From Colwellia sp. M166 (GTDB lineage Bacteria; Pseudomonadota; Gammaproteobacteria; Enterobacterales; Alteromonadaceae): DNA of 64,000 bases. Below, piece by piece: positions 43,060-54,681 of the stretch. The notes below the pieces were generated by a model, which saw only the letters and a program-made list of their open reading frames with translations, searched no databases and was not told the origin of the DNA. Position 1 is the first letter of the stretch, and each line of letters begins with the position of its first letter. The stretch covers positions 2,294,001-2,358,000 of the forward strand of contig NZ_CP040755.1 of NCBI RefSeq assembly GCF_024585285.1. Direction: 5' to 3'. Made by a program: the position numbers and the translations under genes.

Positions 43060-46000
43060 ATGTTACATTTTCAAGGATATACCTTCGTTAAGGCGCAGCA
43101 AGAAATTTCCAGCTCAATACAATTATTTATTGTGAAAAATGCTCAAGAAGAAAACTTCTTAGTTAAACGACTTAAAAAAAACAAAAACAATCAGTCGCTT
43201 ACTCGCTTTAAAAAATTTTTAGCCTTACAAAGCAAACTACCAATCGAGCAGCTAATTACCCCGATTGAATACTTTGACGAACAGCAATATTGTTACGCGC
43301 TATTTCCTTATTCCCAACAAACTCAATCGTTAGCCGAACTTTCCCTATCCTCGCTTTCGTTAGAGAACAAACTAGAAATTGCCATTAATATTTGTCAATT
43401 TTATGCACAATTGCATCAGCTAGGCTTTATTGTTAACAATATTTGCCCTGATAATATTTATCTTGATGAAAATTTCCAGCCACGAATATATGACTTAAGT
43501 TTTGCGACAAAAATTTATGTACTCTACAAAAAGGCTGCAAATACCAGCGTTGATCGACAATATTTAACTACGCTGTCTCCAGAAGCTAGCGGACGAATAA
43601 ACCGTGCTGTTGAAGTATATTCTGATCTTTATTCTATCGGTGCCTGCTTATTCAAGCTATTTTCCGGTCGTTTGCCCTTTATTTATGCCGATGACATGGA
43701 ACTGGTTCATGCTCATATTGCCAAAAAGCCGAAACTCGCAAGCGCATATAACACTGACATACCTGCAGCAGTTGCCAACATACTGGCACATTTGCTAGAA
43801 AAAGAGCCCCATCAGCGCTATCAAAGCGCTCTAGGGCTAAAAGCAGACTTTGTTCGATGTGCAACAGATCTGAAAAAACTCAACAATATTCCGCTATTTA
43901 CATTAGGAAAAAATGACTTTAGCAATAAACTGACTTTCTCTGCTGCTATTTTTGGCCGCAGCGAAGAACAAGATATTTTACTACAAGCCTTTCATCACGT
44001 TGAGCAAAAAAAGCACAGTCAAATCTGTGTGATCAGCGGCTATTCAGGTGTCGGAAAATCACGCCTTATTAAAGAATTACACCGGCCGATCATTGAAAAA
44101 CAAGGCTATTTTATTTCTGGTAAATACGAGCAATATAAAAAAACTACCGCTTATTTTGCCTTAATTCAAGCTATTACCGATCTTGTCGAGCAGCTTTTGG
44201 GAGAGAGTGAAGAGAGTCTGGACCACTGGAAAAAGGTTTTTCAAACAGCACTACAAAATAACGGACAGTTACTAATAGAGCTTGTGCCAGAGTTGGCTCT
44301 GATCATTGGCATGCAACCGATACCGTCAGAATTACCACCAGAAGAAGCTCGCCATCGCTTTAATTTAACACTCAGCCATTTTTTGGAAGCTCTAGGTCAG
44401 CAAAATAAAATTGTGTCGATTTTTATCGATGATATGCAATGGGCTGATGTCGCCACTATTCAGTTATTACAACATTTAGTTGAAAGTAATCATAGCCGCA
44501 ACTTATTACTGATAGTGGCTTATCGCGATAATGAAGTCAGTGCTACACATCCATTAAATCAATTTTTAGATGAGATAAAACAAACCACAAGCTTTAATAG
44601 TCAAATTAATTTATTACCACTAGATCCGGCAGCAACAGGACAATTTATTGCCGCATCATTATCATTAACGCTTGAAGAAATTCAGCCTCTGATTGATATC
44701 ATCATCAACAAAACTGCAGGTAATCCCTTTTTTATTAAAGAATTTATAAAATCTTTAAATGAGCAAGGCATCTTAACTAAAAATGAAATAAATCAGTGGC
44801 ACTGGGATGAGCAATTAACACATAGACTGACAGCAACAGACAATGTTATTGAATTAATGGCACTACGGTTAACCCATGTTTCAACATTGGGACAAAATAT
44901 ATTACATCACGCAGCCTGTATTGGTAGCGTAATCGCTATTGATTTATTAACCCACGTTGTCGGCTTAACAAATAAAGAGATTGAACGGGAGTTACGGCCC
45001 TTAATCGCTGACGGTTTATTGATCGCCTATTCACAAAACCTGCACATAGATACATTAGAACAAATTAAGTTTTCACATGACAAAATACAACAAGCGGCTT
45101 ATTTGTTGACTAATCCCGTGCCAAAGTCGCTTATTCATTACAAAGTAGCACAATATTACCTGTCAGGTATAAACTCAACATCGAACAAAAATTCATACAC
45201 TGATGATAATATTTTCGATTACATCGAACACTTAAACTTAGCTTCGTCTTTGTATATTGAGCAAGATAATCAAAAATTATTAGCACATTTTAATAATGTC
45301 GCCGGCCAAAAAGCGTTAGATAACAATGATTATAATAGTGCTCTGTATTACTTTGAACAGGCAGAACAATATTTAGACTGGCAACATTGGCAACGGGAAT
45401 ATGAGCTAAGTCTGAGTATTGCCTTAGGTAAAGCAAATGTATTGTATTTAACTCAAGACTATCAGCAAGGAAATTTACATTTTCAACAGCATAGCGCGCT
45501 TATTAGCGATATTATTGATCAAGCTAATTTTACTAAAATTCAAGTATTATCACTGATTGCACAAAATGACATGCAAAAAGCTTTTGATTTAGGTATTGCG
45601 ACATTACAAGCTATCACTATTACACTGCCTCAAACCTCTGAAGCACTTAATTACTTAACAATAGAGCAATACTATCAACGAGATAACATTGCTGAGTTGG
45701 CAAACTTACCTGCCATGACCGATGACCGTCAATTATTAGCGCTAGATATTCTTAATGCCATCCAAACACCTGCTTATTTGTTAAGTCCTGTAGAGTATAT
45801 GCGTATTGCTTATAGCTCACTAGAATTATGTTTAATCGGCGGGCTATCGGCACTCAGTGCAAAAGTGTTTGTTACTCATGGTTTGTTATTATGTGGTGCC
45901 TTTAGTCGCTTTGAAGAAGGTTTAGCTTTTGCCGCGTTGGCAACTAAGGTTAATCAGCTTTATCCGTCTGACGCTATTCATGTTGAAGTAGAATTCACCC

Positions 46001-49000
46001 GTAATGTTTCAATTGCCCATTGGACCGCCCCCCTTAATAGTACATTAAAACCATTGGAAGAAAATTTTTATCATGGTATTGAGTGCAGCAGTATTGAATA
46101 CGCTTTTCACTCCGCACTATTTCAAAGCATGCATAGCTTGTTTAGCGGTGAAGGCCTTAAAGCATGTCAGACAGTATTTGCACGCCATGCAGATGCCATG
46201 AAAAATAAGAAACAGCATTACCAATTGGTGATCATGCAAATATGGCAACAGTTAGTCAAAAACTTGCAAACTGACAATACCGAGATAAATAATTTACAAG
46301 GGCAATATTTTAACGAAGCGGTACAACTGCCGATACTTATTGAAAGCGAAAATGCCACCACGCTATTTGCCTATCATTTAGCCCGTATGATACAAGCCTA
46401 TTTATTTAATGATATTGCCCAAGCCTATGCACAAGTCAAATTGGCGCAGCCTTACCAAAACTCAGTAGTGTCTTTGTATCACTTTGGTGAATTTCATTTT
46501 TATGCTGCACTTATCCGTACTCAATACGCTCGCCAGCAAATATCTGAGCAACAAAATAATGATGAAAACATAGCAGAAATAAACATTAGCCTTAATTTAA
46601 TTAAACAATGGGCACTTAGTGCACCGGAAAATTATCAGCATAAAGCAGAATTGATTCGTGCAGAACTACAATTTTTATCACAAGACAGTGCGGCATGGCA
46701 AAGCTATGATCAAGCCATTACACTTGCTAAACAACATTCGGCAAATCATCATGTCGCACTTGCCAATGAACTTGCGGGCAATTACTGGTTAGCTGCCAAT
46801 AAGAAGTCATTAGCAAGAGATTATTATCAGCAAGCCTGTAATGACTACCAAATATGGGGCGCTAATCATAAAGCACAACAGCTGCTGCAATTACGTCAAT
46901 CACTTCTAGTAATACCACGTCATCACAGTAATAAAATACCGAGTTATCAGCAACACAATAATAATGCTCAAGTGCTTGATCTTGCTTCGGTATTAAAAGC
47001 CTCTGAAACCTTAAGTGGCAAAGTTGACTTAACAGCATTTCTCCATCGGATGATGGTCATTATCATTGAAAATGCTGGTGCACAAAATGGTGCCTTATTG
47101 TTACAAAGTGACGGTATCTTAAATACTGAAATCGCCTTATCACGTGATGGTATTAGCAATGCTTCACAACAGCTACCTTACTCGATCATTAATTTTGTTT
47201 CTCGCACTTTAAAAGCACAAGTGTTGACTAAAACCAGTATTCAAGAGCAATTTATTTCTGATCCTTACTTTGCCGAACATCAGCCAAAGTCAATTATCTG
47301 TGTGCCAAGCATTATTAAAGGAAACTTACAAGGCATTGTTTATCTTGAACATTATGACATTGAAGGTGCCTTTAGTACTGAACGTGTTAACGTTTTACAA
47401 TTACTTGCTGATCAAACAGCCATTTCATTTGATAATGCCAAGCTGTATCAGCAGGTAGTTAGTTATAGCCGTAATCTTGAAAATCAAATCCATGAACGCA
47501 CTAAAGAGTTAGCGGCAGAAAAAATTAAAGCCGAACAAGCAAACCAAGCAAAATCTAATTTCTTAGCCAATATGAGCCATGAGATCAGAACCCCTATGAA
47601 TGCTGTTATTGGCTTAAGCCAACTCGCTTTACGTACAAAATTGTCTGAAACACAACAAGATTATTTAGAAAAAATACAAGACTCATCTAAATCATTGCTC
47701 GGCTTAATCAACGATATTTTAGATTTTTCAAAAATTGAAGCGCAGAAGCTGACCCTAGAAAAAATTCAGTTTTCATTAGATGAGATTCTGCAACGTGTGG
47801 TGAATGTTTGTGCCTTTAAAGTACATGAAAAAGGTTTAGAATTTGTTATTGATATCGCTCCAGAAGTACCTAAAATATTAATTGGCGACCCCCTACGCTT
47901 GCAGCAAGTGCTTATCAATTTAGCCAATAACGCAGTAAAATTTACCCAGTCAGGTGCAATTCGCGTGTGCATTATAAAACACAGCGAGAGTGCTCAAAAG
48001 AGTTGCTTAAAATTCTCCATACACGACACGGGCATAGGCATGAGTCAGGAGCAACAACAAGGACTCTTCCAATCCTTTACTCAAGCTGATGATTCTGTTA
48101 CGCGTAAATACGGTGGCACCGGCTTAGGCTTAGCCATTAGCAAACAATTAACCGAACTGATGGGAGGGCAGATATCGTTAAGCAGTGAACTAAACACTGG
48201 CTCAGTTTTTAGCTTTACCGCCAACTTTGAACATGCTGAACAAGAACTTGCAATAATGCCGACGGTCAATCGTCAAATGCTCACCGATTTAAAAGTTTTA
48301 GTTGCTGATGATATTGATATTGCAAGGAAAGTGTTAATTGAAGCATTAGCTTATATCGAAATTTCTGCTGATGGCGTAGAAAATGGCGAACAAGCATTAG
48401 CCGCGGTATTGTCTGCAGAAAAAAATGGCCGTCCTTATGATATCGTATTGATGGATTGGAAAATGCCGAAAATGGATGGTATTGAAGCCGCCAGACAAAT
48501 TCAAGCACAAGCAAAAGATAAACACCCACACATATTAATGGTCTCGGCTTACGATAAAGATGAGGCTAAAACATTGGCGATTAATGCTGGTATTGATGAG
48601 TTCCTTGAAAAGCCAGTTAACCAGTCAGTATTAGTTGATACAATCATTGAACTGTTAAGTAAAAAAAGTAAAAGAGTTAGCGTGGAAAACAGCAAATCAG
48701 TACTTACTATCCCAAATTTAAGCGCCTACAAAGTCTTATTAGTTGAAGACAACATGATCAACCAACAAGTGGCAAAAGAGTTTTTAGCCGATACAAAAAT
48801 CAAGGTTGAATATGCTGAAAATGGTTTAATTGCTTTAGAAAAAATATCAACACAAGCGTTTGATTTAGTGTTAATGGACATTCAAATGCCCGAAATGGAT
48901 GGCTTAACCGCCACTAAAGAAATCCGCCAAACCTTAAAATTGCAAGATTTACCGATTATTGCCATGACCGCACACGCCATGGAAGGCGATATAGAGAAGA

Positions 49001-49770
49001 GTGTTATCGCCGGTATGAATCAACACTTAACTAAGCCCATTGAACCTGAATTGCTCTACAAAACATTAACTCAGTATTTGGATAAAAAAAGCCTATTATC
49101 AAACCCGCAGTCATCTAAACCACTGCAATCATCTAAACCACTGCAATCAAGTGTAAGAGAACAAAGTTTGGCCAGATTACGCCAAGAAACGGGGTTAGCC
49201 GTTGATGAAGCGATCAAGAGGATCCAAGGTAAAGAAGGGCTTTATACTGAACTCATTCATGATTTTTGGCTAAAATATCAAACGCTGTCACAAGAAATGA
49301 CGCAAAATTATAAAACAGGCCAAACTGAATCATTATATCGCAGTGCCCATTCACTAAAATCCACGGCGCAATATATTGGTGCCTTTGAGTTAGCAACTTC
49401 GGCTAATGCGCTGGAAAACGAAATACACCATCAAGGTTTGCATGTTGAATTAAAACTCAACGAAGTAACCACACATTTAGACTTTATTGTTGCGCAATTA
49501 AACCGTATTTATCATCCGATGCCATTAGCGAATAGCCACCAAAAATTTGATACGGATAAGGCAAAAAAAATCATAGAAAAGTTAAAACCTTGCTTAATGT
49601 CAGCTAATATTCAAGCAGAAGATGTTATGAATGAATTAATGAAAATAGCTTATGAAACACCGTACCATCAGCAAATTATTGCCATTCAAAAGCAAGTCAA
49701 CGATTTCGATTTTGATGATGCCTTGGTGGCATTACTCATCTTAGAAGAAAAAATTACTGATGCCAATTAA
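43060..49770 (+). CDS. Giant pseudokinase/AAA-ATPase/GAF hybrid histidine kinase with two receivers and Hpt
   Basis: A 2236-residue cytoplasmic signalling protein. Domains: Ser/Thr-kinase-like (~1-270); AAA/STAND-type ATPase with P-loop [13 protein letters not shown] (~327) and Walker [14 protein letters not shown] (~455); long helical TPR-like region (~700-1290); GAF (~1305-1460); coiled coil; HisKA with phospho-His in [13 protein letters not shown] (~1505); HATPase ([13 protein letters not shown]); receiver 1 (Asp in [13 protein letters not shown], ~1796); receiver 2 (Asp in [13 protein letters not shown], ~1938); and Hpt with His in [13 protein letters not shown] (~2096). In the kinase-like domain the HRD-type loop reads [11 protein letters not shown] and the DFG position reads YDLSF, so it looks catalytically dead. 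The full phosphorelay is intact. The next gene, a REC-GGDEF protein, is the likely output. Confidence 0.93.
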   Translation: MLHFQGYTFVKAQQEISSSIQLFIVKNAQEENFLVKRLKKNKNNQSLTRFKKFLALQSKLPIEQLITPIEYFDEQQYCYALFPYSQQTQSLAELSLSSLSLENKLEIAINICQFYAQLHQLGFIVNNICPDNIYLDENFQPRIYDLSFATKIYVLYKKAANTSVDRQYLTTLSPEASGRINRAVEVYSDLYSIGACLFKLFSGRLPFIYADDMELVHAHIAKKPKLASAYNTDIPAAVANILAHLLEKEPHQRYQSALGLKADFVRCATDLKKLNNIPLFTLGKNDFSNKLTFSAAIFGRSEEQDILLQAFHHVEQKKHSQICVISGYSGVGKSRLIKELHRPIIEKQGYFISGKYEQYKKTTAYFALIQAITDLVEQLLGESEESLDHWKKVFQTALQNNGQLLIELVPELALIIGMQPIPSELPPEEARHRFNLTLSHFLEALGQQNKIVSIFIDDMQWADVATIQLLQHLVESNHSRNLLLIVAYRDNEVSATHPLNQFLDEIKQTTSFNSQINLLPLDPAATGQFIAASLSLTLEEIQPLIDIIINKTAGNPFFIKEFIKSLNEQGILTKNEINQWHWDEQLTHRLTATDNVIELMALRLTHVSTLGQNILHHAACIGSVIAIDLLTHVVGLTNKEIERELRPLIADGLLIAYSQNLHIDTLEQIKFSHDKIQQAAYLLTNPVPKSLIHYKVAQYYLSGINSTSNKNSYTDDNIFDYIEHLNLASSLYIEQDNQKLLAHFNNVAGQKALDNNDYNSALYYFEQAEQYLDWQHWQREYELSLSIALGKANVLYLTQDYQQGNLHFQQHSALISDIIDQANFTKIQVLSLIAQNDMQKAFDLGIATLQAITITLPQTSEALNYLTIEQYYQRDNIAELANLPAMTDDRQLLALDILNAIQTPAYLLSPVEYMRIAYSSLELCLIGGLSALSAKVFVTHGLLLCGAFSRFEEGLAFAALATKVNQLYPSDAIHVEVEFTRNVSIAHWTAPLNSTLKPLEENFYHGIECSSIEYAFHSALFQSMHSLFSGEGLKACQTVFARHADAMKNKKQHYQLVIMQIWQQLVKNLQTDNTEINNLQGQYFNEAVQLPILIESENATTLFAYHLARMIQAYLFNDIAQAYAQVKLAQPYQNSVVSLYHFGEFHFYAALIRTQYARQQISEQQNNDENIAEINISLNLIKQWALSAPENYQHKAELIRAELQFLSQDSAAWQSYDQAITLAKQHSANHHVALANELAGNYWLAANKKSLARDYYQQACNDYQIWGANHKAQQLLQLRQSLLVIPRHHSNKIPSYQQHNNNAQVLDLASVLKASETLSGKVDLTAFLHRMMVIIIENAGAQNGALLLQSDGILNTEIALSRDGISNASQQLPYSIINFVSRTLKAQVLTKTSIQEQFISDPYFAEHQPKSIICVPSIIKGNLQGIVYLEHYDIEGAFSTERVNVLQLLADQTAISFDNAKLYQQVVSYSRNLENQIHERTKELAAEKIKAEQANQAKSNFLANMSHEIRTPMNAVIGLSQLALRTKLSETQQDYLEKIQDSSKSLLGLINDILDFSKIEAQKLTLEKIQFSLDEILQRVVNVCAFKVHEKGLEFVIDIAPEVPKILIGDPLRLQQVLINLANNAVKFTQSGAIRVCIIKHSESAQKSCLKFSIHDTGIGMSQEQQQGLFQSFTQADDSVTRKYGGTGLGLAISKQLTELMGGQISLSSELNTGSVFSFTANFEHAEQELAIMPTVNRQMLTDLKVLVADDIDIARKVLIEALAYIEISADGVENGEQALAAVLSAEKNGRPYDIVLMDWKMPKMDGIEAARQIQAQAKDKHPHILMVSAYDKDEAKTLAINAGIDEFLEKPVNQSVLVDTIIELLSKKSKRVSVENSKSVLTIPNLSAYKVLLVEDNMINQQVAKEFLADTKIKVEYAENGLIALEKISTQAFDLVLMDIQMPEMDGLTATKEIRQTLKLQDLPIIAMTAHAMEGDIEKSVIAGMNQHLTKPIEPELLYKTLTQYLDKKSLLSNPQSSKPLQSSKPLQSSVREQSLARLRQETGLAVDEAIKRIQGKEGLYTELIHDFWLKYQTLSQEMTQNYKTGQTESLYRSAHSLKSTAQYIGAFELATSANALENEIHHQGLHVELKLNEVTTHLDFIVAQLNRIYHPMPLANSHQKFDTDKAKKIIEKLKPCLMSANIQAEDVMNELMKIAYETPYHQQIIAIQKQVNDFDFDDALVALLILEEKITDAN
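49111..49146 (+). repeat. Two perfect 18-bp tandem copies in the kinase linker
   Basis: tcatctaaaccactgcaa occurs twice in direct succession and is followed by a partial copy. It encodes the repeated SSKPLQ segment between the second receiver and the Hpt domain, a flexible linker that can vary in length without shifting frame. Confidence 0.9.
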
Positions 49771-49803
49771 TCATCAGCAAAGCTGCTATAGAGGTAGTTA
49801 CTA

Positions 49804-50781
49804 ATGCAACTGTTCAATAAGGAAGAGCACCGTAGAGCTAGTGAAAAAAATTATACTATCTTGTGTATTGATGATGAAAGCGTCAACTTAAAAGTGTTAG
49901 CGTCAATCTTTAAAGACCACTACAACGTAGTGGCTTGTAAAAGTGCTAAACAAGGTTTTCAGCACGCCTTGCAAGAAGAGCCCGATATTATTTTGCTTGA
50001 TATCTTAATGCCCGAAGAAAATGGCTTCGAGCTGATGGAAAAATTAAAAAAACACCCAAAACTATCCAGTATACCAGTGATTTTCATTACCGGTTTACAA
50101 GACGTTGAAGATGAAGAGAAAGGTTTAATGATGGGGGCTTGTGATTATATTCAAAAACCTTTTAATTACAGTATTGTTCGTGCGCGAGTGAATACGCATT
50201 TAGAAATTATTCGCCAGCGCAATTTATTAGAAAGGTTTGCCTTATTCGACAGTCTTACGGAAGTACCTAATCGACGAAAATGGCAACAAGACAGCATTGA
50301 TTGTTGGACATCAGCTAATACAACTAAAAATCCAATGGTATATGGCATTATCGACGTTGATCACTTTAAAAAGTACAATGATCATTACGGCCATCAGCAA
50401 GGTGATGTCGTCTTACGTAAAATAGCAAATACCCTTAGAAGAGCCCTATATGGTTATAATGGTGAAATTTTTCGTTGTGGCGGTGAAGAATTCTATTTTT
50501 ACTTTCCAATGGCAAATAATATTCCCGCATCAATCGTACTATCCTCTTGTCTAGACAGCGTCACTCAGCTTACGATCCCGCATCGCGCGGTTGCTAATAG
50601 CTGCTATGTCTCGGTCAGTATTGGCGCAGTACTGGTCACGCCAAATAAAAACACCTCTCTCGAGCAAATTATGCAGCAAGCGGATGAAAGGTTATATTTA
50701 ATCAAAAAAGGCAGCCGCAATGCCGTTAGCCTGCTTGAACTTAATCAAGACAATCTGCCAATTTCTGTTGGCATTTCCTAA
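49804..50781 (+). CDS. REC-GGDEF response regulator, diguanylate cyclase
   Basis: A 325-residue PleD/WspR-like protein. The receiver has the acidic pocket ILCIDDESVNLK, the phospho-acceptor Asp in IILLDILMPEENG (~66) and Lys in YIQKPF. The GGDEF domain begins ALFDSLTEVPNRRKW and has an active GGEEF near residue 226. The RxxD inhibitory site expected upstream is absent (the sequence there is GYNGEIFRC), so product feedback by that site is unlikely. It starts 33 bases after the giant hybrid kinase, which should phosphorylate it through its Hpt domain; c-di-GMP would be the output. Confidence 0.92.
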   Translation: MQLFNKEEHRRASEKNYTILCIDDESVNLKVLASIFKDHYNVVACKSAKQGFQHALQEEPDIILLDILMPEENGFELMEKLKKHPKLSSIPVIFITGLQDVEDEEKGLMMGACDYIQKPFNYSIVRARVNTHLEIIRQRNLLERFALFDSLTEVPNRRKWQQDSIDCWTSANTTKNPMVYGIIDVDHFKKYNDHYGHQQGDVVLRKIANTLRRALYGYNGEIFRCGGEEFYFYFPMANNIPASIVLSSCLDSVTQLTIPHRAVANSCYVSVSIGAVLVTPNKNTSLEQIMQQADERLYLIKKGSRNAVSLLELNQDNLPISVGIS

Positions 50782-50896
50782 TCAAGCTTAAGTTTAACGC
50801 TACTTTTACCGAAAAATAATGGGAAAAGCTGAAAATATTAAGTATAGTGCGCGCCATTAATACTGATGACCATTAATCAGCTACAGAGGATAAATT

Positions 50897-51520
50897 GTGA
50901 CAACGAAAGGCAATCTTTTCATTCTATCTGCCCCAAGTGGCGCAGGTAAATCGAGCTTAATTTCGGCTTTACTTAAACAAACATCCCCGAGAGCCATGCA
51001 GGTTTCTGTTTCCCACACAACTCGTGCCCCTCGTCCCGGTGAAATAGATGGTCAACACTATCACTTTGTCACCAAAGAACAATTCAAACACGCCATTACT
51101 GACAAACATTTCTACGAGTATGCGGAGGTCTTTGGTAATTTTTATGGTACTAGTGAAGTCGCAATAGACTTGCAACTTGCTCAGGGTATTGATGTTTTCC
51201 TTGATATTGACTGGCAAGGCGCCCAGCAAGTTAGAATGAAAAAGCCGGAAGTAACCACCATCTTTATTAGCCCACCGTCGAAGCAAGAATTAGAAAATCG
51301 ACTACGTGGTCGAGGTCAAGACAGTGAAGAGGTTATCCAAGCTAGAATGGCACAAGCTCAAGCAGAATGTTCGCATTATCAAGAATTTGATTACATCATC
51401 ATCAATGATGACTTTGACCAAGCATTAAGCGATTTAACCACCATAGTAAATAACCAACGTTTAAAACGCAGCCAACAAGCATGTCAGCATCAACAGTTAT
51501 TTGCAGAATTATTAACGTAG
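50897..51520 (+). CDS. gmk: Guanylate kinase
   Basis: Phosphorylates GMP to GDP. A 207-residue enzyme with P-loop [12 protein letters not shown] at the N-terminus, the GMP-binding [20 protein letters not shown] region, and [11 protein letters not shown]. The start is GTG with AGAGGATAAA upstream. A TATAGT at 50843-50848 may be its -10 box. It heads the conserved gmk-rpoZ-spoT neighbourhood, with rpoZ 75 bases downstream. Confidence 0.97.
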   Translation: MTTKGNLFILSAPSGAGKSSLISALLKQTSPRAMQVSVSHTTRAPRPGEIDGQHYHFVTKEQFKHAITDKHFYEYAEVFGNFYGTSEVAIDLQLAQGIDVFLDIDWQGAQQVRMKKPEVTTIFISPPSKQELENRLRGRGQDSEEVIQARMAQAQAECSHYQEFDYIIINDDFDQALSDLTTIVNNQRLKRSQQACQHQQLFAELLT

Positions 51521-51595
51521 AGCGCTTGCTTAACAACCAGTGGATCAAGTAAACTACGCCACTATTTTATAAATTTTAATTGTTGGAGTGACCAA

Positions 51596-51871
51596 ATGGC
51601 TCGCGTAACTGTTGAAGATGCCGTAGAAAAAGTCGGTAATCGTTTTGACTTGGTGTTAATTGCATCTCGTCGTGCTCGTCAAATTGCTACGGGCGGAAAA
51701 GATCCATTGGTTGAACCTGAAAATGACAAACCAACAGTAATTGCTTTGCGTGAAATCGAAGCCGGTCTTATTACTACTGAAGTAATGGACAATTCTGAGC
51801 GTCATGAGCAAGTACAACAAGACTCTGCTGAATTAGCAGCTGTTGCGGCAATTGTTGGTGGTAATCAATAA
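51596..51871 (+). CDS. rpoZ: RNA polymerase omega subunit
   Basis: A 91-residue omega subunit, [20 protein letters not shown] onward with the conserved [17 protein letters not shown] helix that clamps the beta-prime C-terminus, and REIEAGLIT. Omega also forms part of the ppGpp site 1 of RNA polymerase, which suits its place before spoT. TTGGAGTGA lies eight bases before the ATG. An intrinsic terminator follows. Confidence 0.98.
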   Translation: MARVTVEDAVEKVGNRFDLVLIASRRARQIATGGKDPLVEPENDKPTVIALREIEAGLITTEVMDNSERHEQVQQDSAELAAVAAIVGGNQ

Positions 51872-51904
51872 TTTCACTAACGTTTAACGTTAGTTGCAAC
51901 ATTG

Positions 51905-51944
51905 AAAACGCGTAAATTACGACTTTGTAGTTTACGCGTTTTTT
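51905..51944 (+). terminator. Intrinsic terminator between rpoZ and spoT
   Basis: A stem of 12 bp (aaaacgcgtaaa / tttacgcgtttt) extended by further inner pairs, followed by a six-base T run. It lies 33 bases past the rpoZ stop, so spoT probably has its own promoter in the 140 bases that follow, or receives read-through. Confidence 0.9.
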
Positions 51945-52082
51945 ATTTTCCGTAGATTTTTTAACAAATTTGTGACAAAAGCTCCATTCTAGTGCGCTTA
52001 AACATTGGCATAGCGGCAAAATAATCGTATTCTAATCTTATCGTTAAACTCTGAATCACTATCATCATTAAGGAATTTCTGG

Positions 52083-54191
52083 GTGTACCTTTTTGAACCA
52101 CTAAAAGAACACGTATCAAGTTATTTGTCAAAAGTACAAATTGACCTATTGAAGCAGGCTTATATCGTCGCGCGCGAAGCACACGATGGCCAAATGCGTT
52201 CCAGCGGTGAGCCATATATTACCCATCCGGTTGCGGTGGCACTTAATCTTGCCAAAATGCATTTAGATCATGAAACCTTAATGGCCGCCTTGCTGCATGA
52301 TGTAATCGAAGACACAAAAACTACAAAAGATGAACTCGCTGAACTTTTCGGTCATACCGTGGCTGAGTTAGTTGAAGGTGTCAGTAAACTCGACAAGTTA
52401 AAATTTGATAATAAAGAAGAAATGCAAGCGGAAAACTTTCGTAAAATGGTCTTGGCCATGGTACAAGACATTCGCGTTATTTTAATCAAACTTGCCGATC
52501 GTACTCACAATATGCGCACGTTAGAGTCTTTACGTCCCGATAAGCGCCGACGCATAGCCCGTGAAACACTAGATATCTATGCCCCAATTGCTAATCGTCT
52601 CGGTATTCATGATGTCAAAAATGAACTGGAAGTATTAGGCTTTGAAGCGCTATACCCTATGCGCTCTAGAGCATTAAAGTCGGCGGTTAAACAAGCCCGT
52701 GGCAACCGTAAAGAAATTATCAATAATATTCAAGAAGAAGTCACCCGACGCTTAGCTGAAAGTGGTATTAAGGCACAAGTTATTGGTCGAGAAAAGCACC
52801 TTTACTCTATCTATCGTAAAATGCAAAACAAAGAACTCATGTTCAATGAAGTCATGGACATTTACGCCTTTAGAATCATCGTTGGTGATAAAATAGATGA
52901 CTGTTATCGTGCTTTAGGCGCCGCTCATAACTTGTTTAAACCGATTGAATCACGCTTTAAAGACTATATTGCTATCCCAAAAACTAATGGCTATCAATCG
53001 CTACACACTTCGTTAATTGGTCCGCACGGTATTCCTGTTGAAATTCAAATTCGTACCCACGATATGGATCAAATGGCGGATAAAGGCGTCGCGGCACACT
53101 GGCTATATAAACAAGACGGTGAAGACACTGGCACCACAGCACAAATGAAAGCACGCCGCTGGATGCAAAGTTTATTAGAATTACAACAAAGTGCCGGTAG
53201 TTCTTTTGAATTTATTGAAAATGTAAAATCAGATCTTTTTCCCGAAGAAATTTATGTTTTCACCCCCGATGGTCGCATTATTGAACTTCCTATGGGCGCA
53301 ACGGCTGTCGATTTTGCTTACGCTGTGCATACCGATGTGGGTAACTCTTGCGTGGGCGTAAAAGTCGATCGTAAACCTTTTCCATTAAGCCAGCCGCTAG
53401 ATTCCGGCCAAACTATTGAAGTCATCACTTCAACCGCCGCTCGACCTAACGCCACTTGGCTTAATTTTGTTGTCACATCAAAAGCACGCTTGCAAATTCG
53501 TACTTATTTGCGCTCACAAGAACAAACCGAGTCACTTGCTCTAGGCAGACGTTTACTCAGCCATGCGTTAGGTACCACTAAGCTAGAAGATATAGCGCAA
53601 GAAAAACTGACTCAAGTAGTCAAAGATACCGGCAACAAAACCATTGAAGAGCTGTTAATTAATATTGGTCTCGGCAATGCTTTAAGTATCGGTATCGCTA
53701 AACGCTTAAAAGACGAATTTACCGAAGAATCAGATCTGCAACCAACCTCAACCAAAGGCAAAATGCCGATTAAAGGCACAGAAGGCATGATGGTTAGCTA
53801 TGGTAAGTGTTGCCGACCTATTCCTGGTGACTCTATTCTTGCTTATTTAAGCCCAGGTAAGGGCTTAATGGTACATCAACATGGTTGTCGAAATAATAAA
53901 GGCCATGAGCAAGGTAGTCTATTCCCTGTTAGATGGGATACCGATATTGATCGGGACTTTATTGCCAAGTTACGTATCGATATTCTCAATCACAAGGGCG
54001 CACTAGCAGCACTAACCAATGTGGTTGCTCGTTGTGGCTCAAATGTACACTCACTCAATTCTGGTGAAAAAGAATCTGGCCTTTACCTCATTGATATGGA
54101 AATTACCTGTCGAAACAGGGTTCATCTTGCCGATATCATCCGAAAAATTAAAGTTATGGGTGACGTTCAACGCGTTGTACGTAACAAATAG
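52083..54191 (+). CDS. spoT: Bifunctional (p)ppGpp synthetase/hydrolase SpoT
   Basis: A 702-residue long RSH protein. The hydrolase HD domain is intact (AREAHDGQMRSSGEPYITHP, LLHDVIEDTKTT, ADRTHNMRTL). The synthetase domain follows with FKDYIAIPKTNGYQSLHTS. TGS (YVFTPDGRIIELP), helical, zinc-finger-like (YGKCCRPIPGD) and C-terminal ACT (RIDILNHKGALAAL) domains complete it. The intact HD motif distinguishes it from RelA. The start is GTG with AAGGAA upstream. First gene of a spoT-ridA-trmH-recG run. Confidence 0.97.
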   Translation: MYLFEPLKEHVSSYLSKVQIDLLKQAYIVAREAHDGQMRSSGEPYITHPVAVALNLAKMHLDHETLMAALLHDVIEDTKTTKDELAELFGHTVAELVEGVSKLDKLKFDNKEEMQAENFRKMVLAMVQDIRVILIKLADRTHNMRTLESLRPDKRRRIARETLDIYAPIANRLGIHDVKNELEVLGFEALYPMRSRALKSAVKQARGNRKEIINNIQEEVTRRLAESGIKAQVIGREKHLYSIYRKMQNKELMFNEVMDIYAFRIIVGDKIDDCYRALGAAHNLFKPIESRFKDYIAIPKTNGYQSLHTSLIGPHGIPVEIQIRTHDMDQMADKGVAAHWLYKQDGEDTGTTAQMKARRWMQSLLELQQSAGSSFEFIENVKSDLFPEEIYVFTPDGRIIELPMGATAVDFAYAVHTDVGNSCVGVKVDRKPFPLSQPLDSGQTIEVITSTAARPNATWLNFVVTSKARLQIRTYLRSQEQTESLALGRRLLSHALGTTKLEDIAQEKLTQVVKDTGNKTIEELLINIGLGNALSIGIAKRLKDEFTEESDLQPTSTKGKMPIKGTEGMMVSYGKCCRPIPGDSILAYLSPGKGLMVHQHGCRNNKGHEQGSLFPVRWDTDIDRDFIAKLRIDILNHKGALAALTNVVARCGSNVHSLNSGEKESGLYLIDMEITCRNRVHLADIIRKIKVMGDVQRVVRNK

Positions 54192-54209
54192 TATTGCTTA
54201 GGAAAAAAT

Positions 54210-54599
54210 ATGAAAACCATTATTAGTACAGAACATGCACCAAGTGCCATTGGCACTTATAGCCAAGCCGTAAAAGTAAATAATACTGTTTATTTATCAG
54301 GCCAAATACCACTAGTACCAACAACCATGGAAATTGTTTCTGAAGATTTTACCGAACAAGCTCAACAGGTATTTAAAAACCTTGTCGCGGTTTGTGAAGC
54401 AGCCGGTGGTAATATTAATGATATGGTAAAAGTGAATATATTTTTACAAGATCTGGCTAACTTCGCTATCGTTAACGAAATCATGAGTCAATATTTTCAA
54501 CAACCATACCCTGCAAGAGCGGCAGTGCAAGTAGCCCGTTTGCCGAAAGATGTTGCGATTGAAATTGACGGTATTATGGAATTGCCAAACTATAGCTAA
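54210..54599 (+). CDS. ridA: RidA family 2-iminobutanoate/2-iminopropanoate deaminase
   Basis: A 129-residue RidA/YjgF protein that hydrolyses reactive enamine/imine intermediates from PLP enzymes. [20 protein letters not shown] is the standard start, [13 protein letters not shown] follows, and the catalytic Arg lies in [20 protein letters not shown] near residue 105. It begins 18 bases after spoT and shares its transcript. A ridA between spoT and trmH is common in marine gammaproteobacteria but not in Escherichia coli. Confidence 0.96.
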   Translation: MKTIISTEHAPSAIGTYSQAVKVNNTVYLSGQIPLVPTTMEIVSEDFTEQAQQVFKNLVAVCEAAGGNINDMVKVNIFLQDLANFAIVNEIMSQYFQQPYPARAAVQVARLPKDVAIEIDGIMELPNYS

Positions 54600-54681
54600 C
54601 ACACTCTACATAGCTACAAATTTTCCGGTAGGCCAGAAACAAAAAGGCTTGCCAATATTTAACTAACTTTAGAACCAGTAT

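Noticed and set aside
43060..43870. Active Ser/Thr protein kinase at the N-terminus of the giant hybrid kinase
   Set aside because: The catalytic-loop Asp and the DFG motif are not conserved ([14 protein letters not shown]), so it is described as kinase-like only.
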